From Pseudomonadota bacterium (lineage in GTDB: Bacteria; Pseudomonadota; Gammaproteobacteria; Steroidobacterales; Steroidobacteraceae), in NCBI GenBank assembly GCA_021817875.1, contig JAKAFQ010000295.1, positions 1 to 5,794 of the forward strand: DNA of 5,794 nt, given 5' to 3'. The position numbers and the translations under genes were made by a program. The notes under the pieces were generated by a model. The model worked only from the letters and a program-made list of their open reading frames with translations. It made no database searches and was not told the origin of the DNA. Positions 5,392-5,794 of the stretch are shown in pieces. Position 1 is the stretch's first letter, and every line of letters starts with the position of its first letter.

Positions 5392-5794
5392 TCAAAGCCA
5401 ATAGACGAAGACAAACAGGCACAGCCACACCACGTCGACGAAGTGCCAGTACCAGGCGACCGCCTCGAAGGCGAAGTGCCGTTCCGGGGTGAAGTGTCCG
5501 CGCAATACGCGGAACCAGATCACCATCAGCATGATGGCACCGATGGTGACGTGCAGGCCATGGAAGCCGGTGAGCATGAAAAAGGTGGTGCCATAAATGC
5601 CGGTGGTCAGCCGCAGATTCATGTGCATATAGGCTTCGCCGTACTCATGAGCCTGCAGCCCGACGAACGTGAACCCCAGGAGGAACGTCAGGGCGAGGAA
5701 CAGCTTGAGCCGGCCGCGCTTGCCGCTGCGCAGCGCGTGATGGGCGATGGTGACGGTAAGCCCGCTGGTCAGCAGGATCAGCGTGTTCAGCGCG
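5392..5794 (-). CDS. coxC: Cytochrome c oxidase subunit III, C-terminal part (5' end outside window)
   Basis: Subunit III of the aa3-type heme-copper oxidase (also called ctaE), an integral membrane subunit packed against subunit I. The frame enters at the right edge already open and gives the last 133 residues. Numbered from the first full codon visible, diagnostic stretches are LNTLILLTSG (2-11), AHHAL (17-21), LQAHEY (46-51), FFMLTGFHGLHV (71-82) and VAWYWHFVDVVWL (112-124), the last being the family's C-terminal signature, followed by the terminal VYWL. This covers roughly the last four membrane helices. It is convergent with DUF2909 and upstream, in the same direction, of SURF1-ctaA-ctaB. 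Subunits I and II would be expected just beyond the right edge. Confidence 0.96.
   Translation of the reverse strand, partial: ALNTLILLTSGLTVTIAHHALRSGKRGRLKLFLALTFLLGFTFVGLQAHEYGEAYMHMNLRLTTGIYGTTFFMLTGFHGLHVTIGAIMLMVIWFRVLRGHFTPERHFAFEAVAWYWHFVDVVWLCLFVFVYWL

Noticed and set aside
1..5794. Insertion sequences, CRISPR, tRNA or rRNA
   Set aside because: No spaced repeats, terminal inverted repeats, transposase motifs or tRNA/rRNA-like segments were found by reading the sequence.

Overview
The window is GC-rich and densely coded, with GTG and TTG starts alongside ATG. It carries the assembly end of an aa3-type cytochrome c oxidase (cox) cluster in the gene set known from Gammaproteobacteria: cox subunit III, a DUF2909 twin-transmembrane protein, SURF1, heme A synthase and heme O synthase. 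I infer an aerobic, high-GC gammaproteobacterium; genus cannot be told from this sequence.

Layout from right to left. The minus strand carries the C-terminal part of coxC (5392-5794, cut by the window edge), then SURF1 (4333-5067), ctaA/COX15 (3196-4245) and ctaB/cyoE (2260-3180). Between coxC and SURF1 a 73-residue DUF2909 gene (5115-5336) lies on the opposite strand. Convergent with ctaB, on the plus strand, is an unrecognised cysteine-rich protein (1839-2342) whose ATG overlaps the stop of a 43-codon, His/Asp-rich small ORF (1711-1842). That small ORF has a good Shine-Dalgarno sequence and a plausible upstream promoter, so the two look like a coupled two-gene unit. About 400 bases (1311-1710) follow without a convincing gene. 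The left end (1-1310, minus) is a TTG-started gene for an exported protein related to six-hairpin (alpha/alpha)6 glycosidases; its C-terminus lies beyond the window.

How the genes work together: CtaB farnesylates heme b to heme O, CtaA oxidises heme O to heme A, SURF1 helps insert heme A into subunit I, and CoxC is a structural subunit of the finished oxidase. DUF2909 proteins are commonly found beside these genes but have no settled role. The small ORF and cysteine-rich protein are the only part of the window without a ready explanation. The glycosidase-like gene appears unrelated to respiration.
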